Shown one piece after another: positions 7,630-18,103 of a DNA stretch of 58,471 nucleotides; position 1 is the stretch's first letter, and every line of letters begins with the position of its first letter. The DNA lies in assembly GCF_000740785.1 (NCBI RefSeq), contig NZ_JFZB01000031.1, forward strand, positions 1-58,471, read 5' to 3'. The stretch comes from Paenirhodobacter enshiensis (GTDB taxonomy: Bacteria; Pseudomonadota; Alphaproteobacteria; Rhodobacterales; Rhodobacteraceae). A program made the translations under genes and the position numbers. Below the pieces are notes generated by a model. That model was not told the DNA's origin, made no database searches, and saw only the letters and a program-made list of their open reading frames with translations.

Positions 7630-8919
7630 ATGACTGACAAGACCCTTGGATTCGATACGCTCGCCGTCCATGCCGGCGCCGAGCCCGATCCCGCCACCGG
7701 CGCGCGCCAGGTGCCGATCTACCAGACCACGGCCTATGTGTTCCGCGATGCCGCCCATGCCGCGCGGCTCTTCAACCTCGAGGAAGTGGGCTACATCTAT
7801 TCGCGGCTGACCAACCCGACGGTTTCGGCGCTGGTGAACCGGGTCGCGGCGCTTGAAGGTGCGGTGGGCGGCGTCGCCTGTTCCTCGGGGCACGCGGCGC
7901 AGATCATGGCGCTGTTCCCGCTGATGGCGCCGGGGTGCAACGTGGTGGCGTCGTCGCGGCTTTACGGTGGCACGATCACCCAGTTCAGCCAGACCATCCG
8001 CCGCTTCGACTGGTCGGCGCGCTTCGTCGATACCGACGATCTGGCCGCGGTCGAGGCGGCGATCGACGAGAACACCCGCGCGCTGTTTTGCGAGACCATC
8101 GCCAATCCGGGCGGCTATGTCTCGGATCTCGACGCGCTGGCGAAGATCGCCGAGCGCGCCGGCATCCCGCTGATCGTCGACAACACCACCGCCACGCCCT
8201 GGCTGGTGCGCCCGATGGAGCATGGCGCGACGCTGGTCGTGCATTCGGCCACCAAGTATCTGACCGGCAACGGCACCGTCACCGGCGGTCTGGTGCTCGA
8301 TTCGGGCAAGTTCGACTGGTCGGCGAGCGACAAGTTCCCCTCGCTCAGCCAGCCAGAGCCCGCCTATCACGGGCTGACCTTCCACAAGGCGCTCGGCCCG
8401 ATGGCCTATACCTTCCACTCCATCGCGGTCGGTCTGCGCGATCTGGGCATGACGATGAACCCGCAGGGCGCGCATTACACGCTGATGGGGGTCGAGACCC
8501 TCGGTCTGCGCATGGAGCGTCACGTGAAGAACGCTCAGGCCGTCGCCGAATGGCTGGAGGCCGATCCGCGCGTCGATTTCGTCACCTATGCCGGGCTGAA
8601 ATCCTCGCCCTGGTATGAGCGCGCGCAGCGGATCACCCCCAAGGGGGCGGGGGCGCTGTTCACCGTGGCGGTGAAGGGCGGCTATGAGGCCTGCGTGAAG
8701 CTGGTGAGCAGCCTCAAGCTGTTCAGCCATGTCGCGAACCTCGGCGATACGCGCAGCCTGATCATCCATCCGGCCTCGACCACGCACAGCCAGCTCGATG
8801 AAGAGGCGCTGGTGAAGGCGGGGGCGGCGCCGAACGTGGTGCGCATCTCCATCGGGATCGAGGATGTCGCCGACATCATCGCCGATCTCGATCAGGCGCT
8901 GGCGCAGGCGACGGCCTGA
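7630..8919 (+). CDS. metY: O-acetylhomoserine sulfhydrylase (aminocarboxypropyltransferase)
   Basis: This PLP enzyme makes homocysteine (or methionine) from O-acetylhomoserine and sulfide (or methanethiol). The 429-residue protein is of Cys/Met-metabolism fold type I. The PLP lysine is Lys209 in [11 protein letters not shown]; other marks are the N-terminal [17 protein letters not shown] and the late [14 protein letters not shown]. The length and the long insertion after the lysine are typical of MetY rather than MetB/MetZ. A strong GGAGAGGAGG site precedes the ATG. A terminator follows at 8944-8980. Cytosolic, methionine synthesis. Confidence 0.93.
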   Translation: MTDKTLGFDTLAVHAGAEPDPATGARQVPIYQTTAYVFRDAAHAARLFNLEEVGYIYSRLTNPTVSALVNRVAALEGAVGGVACSSGHAAQIMALFPLMAPGCNVVASSRLYGGTITQFSQTIRRFDWSARFVDTDDLAAVEAAIDENTRALFCETIANPGGYVSDLDALAKIAERAGIPLIVDNTTATPWLVRPMEHGATLVVHSATKYLTGNGTVTGGLVLDSGKFDWSASDKFPSLSQPEPAYHGLTFHKALGPMAYTFHSIAVGLRDLGMTMNPQGAHYTLMGVETLGLRMERHVKNAQAVAEWLEADPRVDFVTYAGLKSSPWYERAQRITPKGAGALFTVAVKGGYEACVKLVSSLKLFSHVANLGDTRSLIIHPASTTHSQLDEEALVKAGAAPNVVRISIGIEDVADIIADLDQALAQATA

Positions 8920-8943
8920 TTTCCGCCCTTTCGGGGAGTGCAG

Positions 8944-8980
8944 CGGCCTCCGGCAGTCTTGCCGGGGGCCGTTTTCGTTT
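8944..8980 (+). terminator. Rho-independent terminator of metY
   Basis: A long GC-rich stem (CGGCC plus CCGGCA paired with TGCCGG plus GGCCG) followed by TTTTCGTTT, 24 bp after the metY stop. Confidence 0.85.
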
Positions 8981-9029
8981 GCGTGCCTTCCGGTGCTGGG
9001 GCGCCCCACTTGCATTCCGCCCGTGGTCT

Positions 9030-9052
9030 CATATACTCTCCCCCAGTATATG
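9030..9052. promoter_or_regulatory. FrmR/RcnR-type operator upstream of frmR
   Basis: CATATACT and AGTATATG are perfect 8-bp arms around a 7-base C-rich spacer (9038-9044). On the reverse strand this reads TACT, a G-tract, AGTA, the known recognition form of the RcnR/FrmR repressor family. It ends 27 bp before the frmR start, so binding would repress frmR and the downstream frmA. Confidence 0.8.
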
Positions 9053-9079
9053 AAATCCCGGTCGGAGAAAGCCGCGCCG

Positions 9080-10520
<1,441 letters not shown>

Positions 10521-10576
10521 GACCAGCGACCGTTTCCGGGCCCCGGCCCGGAGGCGGTCCGAACCCGGAGGCCCCC

Positions 10577-11407
10577 ATGGACCTGATCGAGGAACACCGC
10601 GCCGCCGAAGGCACGCAGCGCGTTTACCGGCACCGTTCCGAGGTGCTCGACTGCGAGATGAAAGTTGCGGTCTTCCTGCCGCCCGCGCCCGAGGGCGCGC
10701 GCCTGCCGGTGATCTACTGGCTGTCGGGCCTGACCTGCACGGAGCAGAATTTCATCACCAAGGCCGGCGCGCAGCGTTACGCGGCCGAGCACGGGGTGGT
10801 TCTGGTCGCCCCCGATACCAGCCCGCGCGGCGAGGGCGTGGCGGACGATCCGGCCTATGACCTGGGGCAGGGGGCGGGGTTCTACCTGAACGCGACGGAA
10901 GCGCCCTGGGCCGCGCATTACCGGATGCACGATTACGTCGTCCACGAGCTGCCGGCGCTGATCGAGGCGGAGCTGCCCGTGTCCGACCGGCGCAGCATCA
11001 TGGGCCATTCGATGGGCGGGCATGGCGCGATCGTGCTGGCGCTGCGCAATCCGGGCCGCTACCGGGCGGTGAGTGCGTTCTCGCCCATCGTGACGCCGTC
11101 GCAGGTGCCCTGGGGGCGCAAGGCCTTCACCGCCTATCTGGGCGCGGATGAGGCCGCCTGGGCCGAGTGGGACGCGCTTGCGCTGCTGGCGGGGGCCGCC
11201 GAGCGGCTTCCCATCGTGATCGAGCAGGGTGGTGGGGACGAGTTCCTCGGCCCGCAGCTGCGTCCGGAGGATTTCGTCGCCGAGGCGGAGCGGCTGGGCC
11301 ATCCGGTCGCGCTGCACCTGCGGCCGGGTTACGATCACAGCTATTACTTCATCGCGAGCTTCATCGGGGCCGAGATCGCGCGTCATGCGATGGTGCTGAA
11401 GGGGTGA
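10577..11407 (+). CDS. fghA: S-formylglutathione hydrolase
   Basis: The 276-residue esterase-D-type alpha/beta hydrolase converts S-formylglutathione to formate and glutathione, the second step of glutathione-dependent formaldehyde detoxification. The nucleophile is Ser145 in GHSMGGHG; Asp and His of the triad lie near the C-terminus (the His in GYDHSYYF). The N-terminal WLSGLTCTEQNF is diagnostic for the family. ATG 10577 follows CCGGAGG. It is 56 bp after frmA, on the same strand and probably co-transcribed. A hairpin terminator follows directly. Confidence 0.95.
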   Translation: MDLIEEHRAAEGTQRVYRHRSEVLDCEMKVAVFLPPAPEGARLPVIYWLSGLTCTEQNFITKAGAQRYAAEHGVVLVAPDTSPRGEGVADDPAYDLGQGAGFYLNATEAPWAAHYRMHDYVVHELPALIEAELPVSDRRSIMGHSMGGHGAIVLALRNPGRYRAVSAFSPIVTPSQVPWGRKAFTAYLGADEAAWAEWDALALLAGAAERLPIVIEQGGGDEFLGPQLRPEDFVAEAERLGHPVALHLRPGYDHSYYFIASFIGAEIARHAMVLKG

Positions 11408-11413
11408 AACTTC

Positions 11414-11437
11414 CCCGCGCCGGTTTTTCGGCGCGGG
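11414..11437 (+). terminator. Hairpin terminator of fghA
   Basis: CCCGCGCCG pairs with CGGCGCGGG around a GTTTTT loop, 6 bp after the fghA stop. It is followed by the dispersed repeat shared with the convergent TlpA gene. Confidence 0.65.
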
Positions 11438-11442
11438 CGGAT

Positions 11443-11500
11443 GGGGGCTCTGCCCCCGTCTCCTTCGGAGACTCCCCCGGGATATTTTCGGAAAGATGAA
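11443..11500 (-). repeat. Dispersed hairpin repeat, copy B
   Basis: Three modules in the order of copy A: GGGGG-CTCTG-CCCCC hairpin (11443-11457), then a stem GTCTCC/GGAGAC with a TTC loop (11458-11472), then CCCCCGGGATATTTTCGG (from 11474). The second stem differs completely from copies A and C but keeps full base pairing and the CTTCGG loop. It sits between convergent fghA and the TlpA gene. Confidence 0.8.
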
Positions 11501-11515
11501 TGGGGAAGGGCGGGA

Positions 11516-12091
11516 TTATCGGGCGATGGCGGCCTTGATGACGGCGCGGGCCTCGGGCGAGGACCAGTCGGCGCCGCCGATCAGCCGGGCGATTTCGTGG
11601 CCGTCGCGGTCGATCAGCACGCTCACCGGCAGGCCCATCACCCCCATGCCGCGCGCGATGCGCTGGCTTTCGTCCTGATAGCGCGGCAGGTGCGTCACGC
11701 CCGCCTGATCGAAGAACCGCGCGATCTGGCCTTGCGGGTTGCGCCCGCTCGCGATGGTGACGACGGCGAAATCGGGGCCGGCCATCGCGCCTTGCAGCGC
11801 GTCGAGTTCCGGCATCTCGGTGCGGCAGGGCACGCACCAGGTGGCCCAGAAGTTCAGCAATACCACCTTGCCGTGGAATTCGGTCATCGAATGGGCGGCG
11901 CCGGTCTCGTCGGTAAACGGCAGGTCGGGGACGGGGAGCGGCGTTTCCATCACCGCGAGGCGCGACATCTCGCCTTGCCGCAGCGCCGTGAGTTCGGCCG
12001 AAAGCGGGCTGGCCGCGGCCGGCAGCGCATTTGCGCAAAGGCTCAGGGCCGTATAAAGGACGAGGGAACGCAGTGTGAGCGGGCGCAGCAT
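11516..12091 (-). CDS. TlpA-like periplasmic thioredoxin/disulfide reductase
   Basis: A 191-residue exported thioredoxin-fold protein. Residues 1-27 form a signal sequence or anchor ([16 protein letters not shown]), followed by a TlpA/ResA domain with active-site Cys86 and Cys89 in [10 protein letters not shown]. Such proteins keep periplasmic cysteines reduced, often for cytochrome c or cytochrome oxidase assembly. The ATG at 12091 gives the signal peptide; upstream in-frame ATGs would put cytosolic residues before it. Only 25 bp separate this start from argH on the other strand, so their promoters must reach into each other's coding regions. Redox partner unknown. Confidence 0.88.
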   Translation of the reverse strand: MLRPLTLRSLVLYTALSLCANALPAAASPLSAELTALRQGEMSRLAVMETPLPVPDLPFTDETGAAHSMTEFHGKVVLLNFWATWCVPCRTEMPELDALQGAMAGPDFAVVTIASGRNPQGQIARFFDQAGVTHLPRYQDESQRIARGMGVMGLPVSVLIDRDGHEIARLIGGADWSSPEARAVIKAAIAR

Positions 12092-12116
12092 GGTGCCTCC
12101 GACGAAGGGCAAGACG

Positions 12117-13514
12117 ATGACCGACAGCCAGAAATCCTCGAACGCGATGTGGGGCGGGCGTTTCGCCTCGGGACCGGACGCGATCATGGAGGCGATCAAC
12201 GCCTCGATCTCGTTCGACAAGAGGCTCTACGCGCAGGACATCCGCGGCAGCCGGGCCCATGCGGCGATGCTGGCCGCGCAGGGCATCCTTACGCATAGCG
12301 ATGCCGAGGCGATCCGGGAAGGCCTTCTCACGGTGTTGTCAGAGATCGAGAAGGGCGATTTCCCGTTCTCGACCGCGCTCGAGGACATTCACATGAACGT
12401 CGAGGCGCGGCTGAAGGCGCTGATCGGCGAGCCGGCCGGGCGGCTGCACACGGCGCGGTCCCGGAACGATCAGGTCGCGACCGACTTCCGTCTGTGGGTG
12501 CGCGATCAGTGCGATCTGGTGCTCAAGGCCATCGAGGGGTTGCAGCGCGCGCTTCTCACTCAGGCCGAGGCCGGGGCGGAGTGGGTGATGCCGGGCTTCA
12601 CCCATCTGCAGACCGCGCAGCCGGTGACCTGGGGCCATCACATGATGGCCTATGTCGAGATGCTGGCGCGCGACGCGGGCCGCTTCGCCGATGCGCGCCG
12701 GCGGATGAACGAATCGCCCCTCGGCGCGGCGGCGCTCGCCGGCACGAGCTTCCCGATCGACCGTTTCGCGACGGCAGAGGCGCTCGGTTTCGACCGGCCG
12801 ATGGCGAATTCGCTCGACGCGGTGTCGGATCGCGATTTCGCGCTGGAATTCCTGTCCTCGGCGGCGATCTGCGCGGTGCATCTGAGCCGTCTGTCCGAGG
12901 AGCTGGTGATCTGGTCCTCGGCGCAGTTCCGCTTCGTCGCGCTGTCGGACAAGTGGTCGACGGGCTCGTCTATCATGCCGCAGAAGCGCAACCCCGACGC
13001 GGCCGAGCTGATCCGGGCGAAGATCGCGCGCATCCTCGGCTCCACCGTGGCGCTGTTCACGGTGATGAAGGGGCTGCCGCTCGCCTATTCGAAGGACATG
13101 CAGGAAGACAAGGAACAGGTCTTCGATGCCGCCGATACGCTGGAACTGGCGCTGGCGGCGATGACGGGGATGATTTCGGACCTCACGGTGAACCGCGACA
13201 AGCTGGAGGCGGCGGCGGCCTCGGGCTTCTCGACGGCGACGGATCTGGCCGACTGGCTGGTGCGCGAGGCGGGCCTGCCGTTCCGCGACGCCCATTACGT
13301 CACGGGCGTTCTGGTGGCGATGGCCGAGAAGCGCGGTGTCGATCTGCCGGATCTGACGCTCGCCGACATGCAGTCGGTCAATCCGGCGATCACCGAGGAC
13401 GTGTTCCGCGTGCTGGGCGTGCACAATTCGGTCGCCTCGCGGCAATCCTACGGCGGAACGTCGCCGGTGCAGGTGCGCGCTCAGATCGCGCGCTGGCGCG
13501 AGATCCTGCGTTGA
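12117..13514 (+). CDS. argH: Argininosuccinate lyase
   Basis: Last step of arginine synthesis: argininosuccinate to arginine and fumarate. The 465-residue protein starts [16 protein letters not shown] and has the fumarase/aspartase superfamily signature [11 protein letters not shown] at about residues 282-292, with HTARSRNDQ and the TGFTHLQ-like region [10 protein letters not shown] containing the catalytic histidine. Full length. An earlier in-frame ATG (12075) lies within the divergent TlpA gene and is less likely. Two short lipoprotein genes follow. Confidence 0.97.
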   Translation: MTDSQKSSNAMWGGRFASGPDAIMEAINASISFDKRLYAQDIRGSRAHAAMLAAQGILTHSDAEAIREGLLTVLSEIEKGDFPFSTALEDIHMNVEARLKALIGEPAGRLHTARSRNDQVATDFRLWVRDQCDLVLKAIEGLQRALLTQAEAGAEWVMPGFTHLQTAQPVTWGHHMMAYVEMLARDAGRFADARRRMNESPLGAAALAGTSFPIDRFATAEALGFDRPMANSLDAVSDRDFALEFLSSAAICAVHLSRLSEELVIWSSAQFRFVALSDKWSTGSSIMPQKRNPDAAELIRAKIARILGSTVALFTVMKGLPLAYSKDMQEDKEQVFDAADTLELALAAMTGMISDLTVNRDKLEAAAASGFSTATDLADWLVREAGLPFRDAHYVTGVLVAMAEKRGVDLPDLTLADMQSVNPAITEDVFRVLGVHNSVASRQSYGGTSPVQVRAQIARWREILR

Positions 13515-13552
13515 GCTAACAGGATCTGGATGTGCACCCTGAGGAGGGGCAA

Positions 13553-13717
13553 ATGACAGTTCTGGTCCGGGTTTTCGGTTGTCTCGCGCTCGGTGCGCTT
13601 CTGGCCGGATGCGGGGTCGACGGCGATCCTCAGCCGCCGCTCCGGGCCGATGGCACGCAGCCCTCGCCCGTGAGCATTCAGGGCGAGGCCCGCGTCGGGG
13701 TCTCGGGGTCGTTCTGA
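13553..13717 (+). CDS. Small lipoprotein downstream of argH
   Basis: A 54-residue protein with a lipoprotein signal peptide: hydrophobic run FGCLALGALLAGCG with lipobox LAGC, so Cys18 or thereabouts is lipidated. The mature part is short, proline-rich and has no recognised domain. GAGGAGGGG precedes the ATG at 13553. A small lipoprotein after argH is common in Rhodobacteraceae. Its stop overlaps the start of the next lipoprotein gene (TGATG), indicating coupling. Function unknown. Confidence 0.8.
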   Translation: MTVLVRVFGCLALGALLAGCGVDGDPQPPLRADGTQPSPVSIQGEARVGVSGSF

Positions 13718-14115
13718 TGCGCGCCGGTCTTGTGGTTGCCGCGCTGCTGCTGGCGCTGGCGGGGTGCGTGCCGCCTCCGGGGGCGACGAGTGTCACCTAT
13801 GCGTATAACGAGCCCGCTCCGGCCTATTACCGGCCGCGGCCCGCCTATTATTATTACGCTCCGCCGCCGCCGCGCTATTATGCCCCGTATTACCCGCCCC
13901 GGCGGGTGATCGTGGCGCCGCCGCCCGGAAGGCCATACTGGGACCGGCCGGGGTATGGCCCGCGCCCGGACTATGGCCCGCGTCCCGGCAGGTGGGACGA
14001 CGACCATCGCGGGCCGCAAAGGGGCGAGCCCCGGCCAGGACGCCCGAATGATGGCCGGCCGCAGAATGGCGGGCCGCAGAGGGGCGGGCCGGGCGGCTTC
14101 GGTCCGCGACCCTAG
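13717..14115 (+). CDS. Proline/tyrosine/glycine-rich lipoprotein
   Basis: A 132-residue low-complexity lipoprotein. The signal peptide MRAGLVVAALLLALAGC ends in a lipobox cysteine; the rest is rich in Pro, Tyr, Arg and Gly (APPPPRYYAPYYPP, then repeated GPRPxxGPRP and GGPQRGGP). The start overlaps the preceding stop. Possibly a cell-envelope surface or cell-wall-associated protein; no catalytic motif is seen. Its repetitive nature means homology is hard to assess. Confidence 0.7.
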   Translation: MRAGLVVAALLLALAGCVPPPGATSVTYAYNEPAPAYYRPRPAYYYYAPPPPRYYAPYYPPRRVIVAPPPGRPYWDRPGYGPRPDYGPRPGRWDDDHRGPQRGEPRPGRPNDGRPQNGGPQRGGPGGFGPRP

Positions 14116-14218
14116 AGAGTATCCGCGCCACGGATCCGGCGCGATTGCGCCCGACGTGGTTTCGCGCTAGCCAAGGCCGGACGCCGGGGCGACCGGCCCC
14201 CGGATCAGAGGCTTTCGC

Positions 14219-15484
14219 ATGGATCACTTCCTTTACCGCAACGGCATCCTGCACGCCGAGGACGTCGCGATCCCCGAGATCGCGGCCACCGTCGGAACGC
14301 CGTTCTACGTCTATTCCGCCGCCACCCTGACCCGGCATTTCCGCCTGTTCGACGAGGCGCTTTCCGGCATCGACCATCTGGTGTGCTTCGCCATCAAGTC
14401 GAATTCCAACATCGCGGTGCTGAAGCTGCTCGGCGATCTGGGGGCGGGAATGGATGTGGTCTCGGGCGGCGAATACCGCCGGGCCAAGGCCGCGGGCGTG
14501 CCGGGCGAGCGGATCGTGTTCTCGGGCGTGGGCAAGACCCGCGAGGAGATCCACCTCGCACTCACCGGCGGGATCCGTCAGTTCAACGTCGAATCCGAGC
14601 CCGAGCTGATCGCGATATCTGAGATCGCCACGGCGCTTGGCGTCACCGCGCCGGTCGCGCTGCGGGTGAACCCCGATGTCGACGCCCATACCCATGAGAA
14701 GATCGCCACCGGCAAGTCCGAGAACAAGTTCGGCATCCCGATCGCCAAGGCGCGCAAGGTCTATGCGCTGGCCGCCTCGCTGCCGGGGCTGAGGGTGACC
14801 GGGGTCGATGTGCATATCGGTTCGCAGCTGACCGAACTCGCGCCGTTCGAGGCCGCCTTCCGCAAGATCCGCGAGCTGACCACCGAGCTGCGCGCCGACG
14901 GCCATGACATCCGCCGGCTGGACCTCGGCGGCGGTTTGGGCATTCCCTACACCCGCTCGAACGAGGCGCCGCCGCTGCCCGTCGAATATGTCGGCGTGAT
15001 CAAGGACGTGCTGGGCGATCTCGGCTGCGAGATCGAGATCGAGCCGGGCCGGCTGATTTCGGGCAACGCCGGGCTGCTGGTCAGCTCGGTCATCTATGTC
15101 AAGGAAGGCGAGGGGCGGAAGTTCCTGATCCTCGATTCGGCGATGAACGATCTGGTGCGGCCCTCGATGTATGGCGCATGGCACGACATCGTTCCGGTGA
15201 CCGAGCCCGCGCCCGGCACCCCCGTCGCGCCTTATGACGTGGTCGGCCCGGTGTGCGAGACCGGCGATACCTTCGCGCGTGGCCGGGCGCTGGTGCCGTT
15301 GGCGCCGGGCGATCTGGTGGCGTTCCGTTCGGCCGGGGCCTATGGCGCGTCGATGTCGTCCGAATACAACTCGCGCCCGCTGATCCCCGAGGTTCTGGTG
15401 CAGGGCGACCGTTTCGCGGTGATCCGCGCGCGGCCGAGCTTTGACGAAATGCTCGCCCGCGATACAGTGCCCGAGTGGCTCTGA
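14219..15484 (+). CDS. lysA: Diaminopimelate decarboxylase
   Basis: Converts meso-diaminopimelate to L-lysine with PLP. The 421-residue fold-III alanine-racemase-like enzyme has the PLP lysine Lys60 in VCFAIKSNSN, HIGSQLTEL, the glycine loop LDLGGGLGIPY, EPGRLI, and VCETGDTF carrying the catalytic cysteine supplied to the partner subunit. Length normal. ATG 14219 follows a 103-bp spacer after the lipoprotein gene. Confidence 0.96.
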   Translation: MDHFLYRNGILHAEDVAIPEIAATVGTPFYVYSAATLTRHFRLFDEALSGIDHLVCFAIKSNSNIAVLKLLGDLGAGMDVVSGGEYRRAKAAGVPGERIVFSGVGKTREEIHLALTGGIRQFNVESEPELIAISEIATALGVTAPVALRVNPDVDAHTHEKIATGKSENKFGIPIAKARKVYALAASLPGLRVTGVDVHIGSQLTELAPFEAAFRKIRELTTELRADGHDIRRLDLGGGLGIPYTRSNEAPPLPVEYVGVIKDVLGDLGCEIEIEPGRLISGNAGLLVSSVIYVKEGEGRKFLILDSAMNDLVRPSMYGAWHDIVPVTEPAPGTPVAPYDVVGPVCETGDTFARGRALVPLAPGDLVAFRSAGAYGASMSSEYNSRPLIPEVLVQGDRFAVIRARPSFDEMLARDTVPEWL

Positions 15485-15538
15485 TCCGGTCCGGCCTGCC
15501 GGCGCGGACCACGGGCGCGGCGAAGGGGCCGGAAAGGC

Positions 15539-18103
15539 ATGATGCGCAAGACCCGCGACAGATCTGATCGGGCGGCCGGGGCAATGTCCCCGGCGCTTGT
15601 GCGCACGCTTGCGCTGACCCGCGCGGGTCTGGCGGCCGAACGGGGCGCGCGCGCGTTCTGGCCCGTGCTGTCCGTCGCGGGGGCGATCTTCACCGCCGGC
15701 GCGTTCCGCCTGCCCGCGGTGCTGCCCGACTGGGCACTGATGCCCGCGGGCTATGCCTCGGTTGCGGCGCTGGTGGCGGGGCTGGGCTATGGGATCTGGA
15801 AATTCCGCTTCCCCTCGCGGGCCGAGGCGGTGGCGCGGCTCGACGCCAGCCTGCCGGGCCGGCCGCTTGCCGCGATGGCGGACCGCATGGCGCTCGGGTC
15901 AAGCGATCCGGCGGTCGCGGCGCTGTGGCTGCGCCATGTGGAGCGGATGCGCGCCGAGGCCGAGGCCGCGCGCCCCGTCGCCCCTTCCCCCGATCTTGCG
16001 CCGCGCGACCCCTATGCGCTGCGGCTGAGCGCGCTGACCGCGGTGGCGATGGCGGTGCTGTTCGGCGCGCCCTGGGCGGGGGTCGGGATGCTGCGCCACG
16101 GTCCCGCCGGTCCGGCCGAGGCCGCGATGGCCCCCGCCTGGGAGGGCTGGGCCGCGCCGCCGCGTTACACGGGCAAGCCCGGGCTTTATCTGAATACCGT
16201 CGCGGGCGAGGAGCTGCGCGTGCCGAAGGGCACCCGGTTCTCGTTCCGCCTTTACGGTTCTGCCGGATCGGTGTCGTTCAATGAAAGCGTGTCGAACCCG
16301 GCCGAGGCGCCCGAGGCCGACACGGCCGGTTCCTCGGGCGTCACGGCGCGCGATTTCGTGGCGCTGCGCGATGGCGAGATCCGCATCGGCGGCCATGGCG
16401 GGCGGGTGTTCCGGGTGGCGCTTCTGCCCGATGCCGCGCCCGAGGTCGCCCTCGTCGGCCGGGCCGAGCGGCGCGCCGACGGCAAGTTCGTCCAGTCCTT
16501 CCGCGCAGGCGACGATTACGGCGTGGTTTCGGGCAAGGCGCGGATCGCGCTCGACCTTTCCCATGTGGATCGGCGGTACGGGCTGGCCATCGCGCCCGAG
16601 CCGCATCCCGATCTGGTCTACGATCTGGCGCTGCCGATCACGGCCTCGCGCGCGTCCTTCACCGGCAAGCTCAACGAGGACGCGGCGAAGAGCGCGCTCG
16701 CCAATCTGCCGGTGACGGTGACGTTGCAGGTCGAGGACGGGCTCGGTCAGACCGGCAGCTCCGCCCCCGAGGCGATGGTGCTGCCGGGGCGGCGGTTCTT
16801 CGACCCGCGCGCGGCGGCGCTGATCGAGGCGCGGCGCGATCTGATGTGGAACCGGGCGAATGCACCGCGCACCGCCGAGGTGCTGCGCGCGATCTCGAAC
16901 CGGCCGGACGACATCTTTCCCGATGCCCAGACCGGCGCGGCGATCCGGGCTGTGGCGCTGCGTCTGGAAAAGGGCGAAATCGCCGACAAGACCCGCGACG
17001 ATCTGGCGGAAATCCTGTGGCGCATGGCGGTGTTGCTGGAAGACGGCGGGCGCTCGGACGCGCTGGCGAAGATGCAGCAGGCGCAACAGAAACTGTCCGA
17101 GGCGATGCGCAACGGTGCCTCGGCCGACGAGATCCGCAAGCTGATGCAGGATCTGAAATCGGCGACCGACGATTATCTGCGGATGCTGGCCTCGCAAGAC
17201 CCCGATCAGGATCCGCGCTTCGGTGCCAACCAGCCCGAGCAGCGCATCACCGGCGATCAGATCCAGCAGATGATGGACGCGATCCAGAAGCTGATGGAAG
17301 ACGGCCGGATGGCCGAGGCGCAGCAACTGCTCGATCAGCTGTCGCGGATGATGCAGAACATGAAGGTGACGCAGGGGCAGGGCGGGTCGGACAACTCGCC
17401 CGGCGGTCAGTCGATGCGCGACCTGCAGGAGACGCTGCGCAATCAGCAGCAGCTTTCCGACGATGCGTTCCAGGACATGCAGGAAGGCCCTTCGGGCGGG
17501 GCGGGGGCGCAGCCCGGATCGCCCGGAACCGGAACGCCGGAAGCGGGCCGCCCGGATTCCGGCAGTCCCGAACTCGGCGGCAGTCTCGCCGATCGTCAGC
17601 GCGGGCTGCGCCAGGATCTCGACCGGCAGCGGGCGCTGATGCCGCATCTCGGCGGAGACGCCGGAGCCGAGGCGCAGCGCCGTCTTGACGATGCCGGGCG
17701 TGCCATGGACGAGGCGGGCCGCGCGCTCGATCAGGGCGACACGGGATCGGCGATCGACCGCCAGGCCGAGGCCATCGGGGCGCTGCGCGACGGCATGAAG
17801 TCGATGCGCGAGGCATTGAGCGCGGGCCGGCCCGACAGCGCGGCGCAGGACGACCCGTCCGACGACAGCGCCGATCCGCGGCAGGGGGCCGCAGCGGGCG
17901 GGCAGGGCGCGACCGGGCGCGATCCGCTTGGCCGGCAGGCGGGCGAAGGCGCGCAGCCCGGCACCGATCGCAACATGCTGCCGGGTGAAGACGTCTACAG
18001 CCGGGCGCGCGATCTTCTGGACGAGTTGCGCCGCCGCTCGGCCGAGCGGCAGCGTCCGCAGGAGGAACTCGATTATCTGGGGCGGTTGCTCGACCGGTTC
18101 TGA
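15539..18103 (+). CDS. TIGR02302/DUF4175 family membrane protein
   Basis: An 854-residue alphaproteobacterial protein of unknown function. Hydrophobic segments near residues 40-85 and about 170-190 anchor the N-terminus. A middle region follows, and the C-terminal third is a long low-complexity stretch rich in Gln, Asp, Gly, Met and Arg with coiled-coil character (repeats like QQMMDAIQKLMEDGRMAEAQQLLDQ segments, then DPSDDSADPRQG). This layout is that of the TIGR02302 low-complexity family. Start ATG 15539 follows GGCCGGAAAGG. It ends directly against the convergent zinc-ribbon gene with no spacer. Likely a cell-envelope protein. Confidence 0.82.
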   Translation: MMRKTRDRSDRAAGAMSPALVRTLALTRAGLAAERGARAFWPVLSVAGAIFTAGAFRLPAVLPDWALMPAGYASVAALVAGLGYGIWKFRFPSRAEAVARLDASLPGRPLAAMADRMALGSSDPAVAALWLRHVERMRAEAEAARPVAPSPDLAPRDPYALRLSALTAVAMAVLFGAPWAGVGMLRHGPAGPAEAAMAPAWEGWAAPPRYTGKPGLYLNTVAGEELRVPKGTRFSFRLYGSAGSVSFNESVSNPAEAPEADTAGSSGVTARDFVALRDGEIRIGGHGGRVFRVALLPDAAPEVALVGRAERRADGKFVQSFRAGDDYGVVSGKARIALDLSHVDRRYGLAIAPEPHPDLVYDLALPITASRASFTGKLNEDAAKSALANLPVTVTLQVEDGLGQTGSSAPEAMVLPGRRFFDPRAAALIEARRDLMWNRANAPRTAEVLRAISNRPDDIFPDAQTGAAIRAVALRLEKGEIADKTRDDLAEILWRMAVLLEDGGRSDALAKMQQAQQKLSEAMRNGASADEIRKLMQDLKSATDDYLRMLASQDPDQDPRFGANQPEQRITGDQIQQMMDAIQKLMEDGRMAEAQQLLDQLSRMMQNMKVTQGQGGSDNSPGGQSMRDLQETLRNQQQLSDDAFQDMQEGPSGGAGAQPGSPGTGTPEAGRPDSGSPELGGSLADRQRGLRQDLDRQRALMPHLGGDAGAEAQRRLDDAGRAMDEAGRALDQGDTGSAIDRQAEAIGALRDGMKSMREALSAGRPDSAAQDDPSDDSADPRQGAAAGGQGATGRDPLGRQAGEGAQPGTDRNMLPGEDVYSRARDLLDELRRRSAERQRPQEELDYLGRLLDRF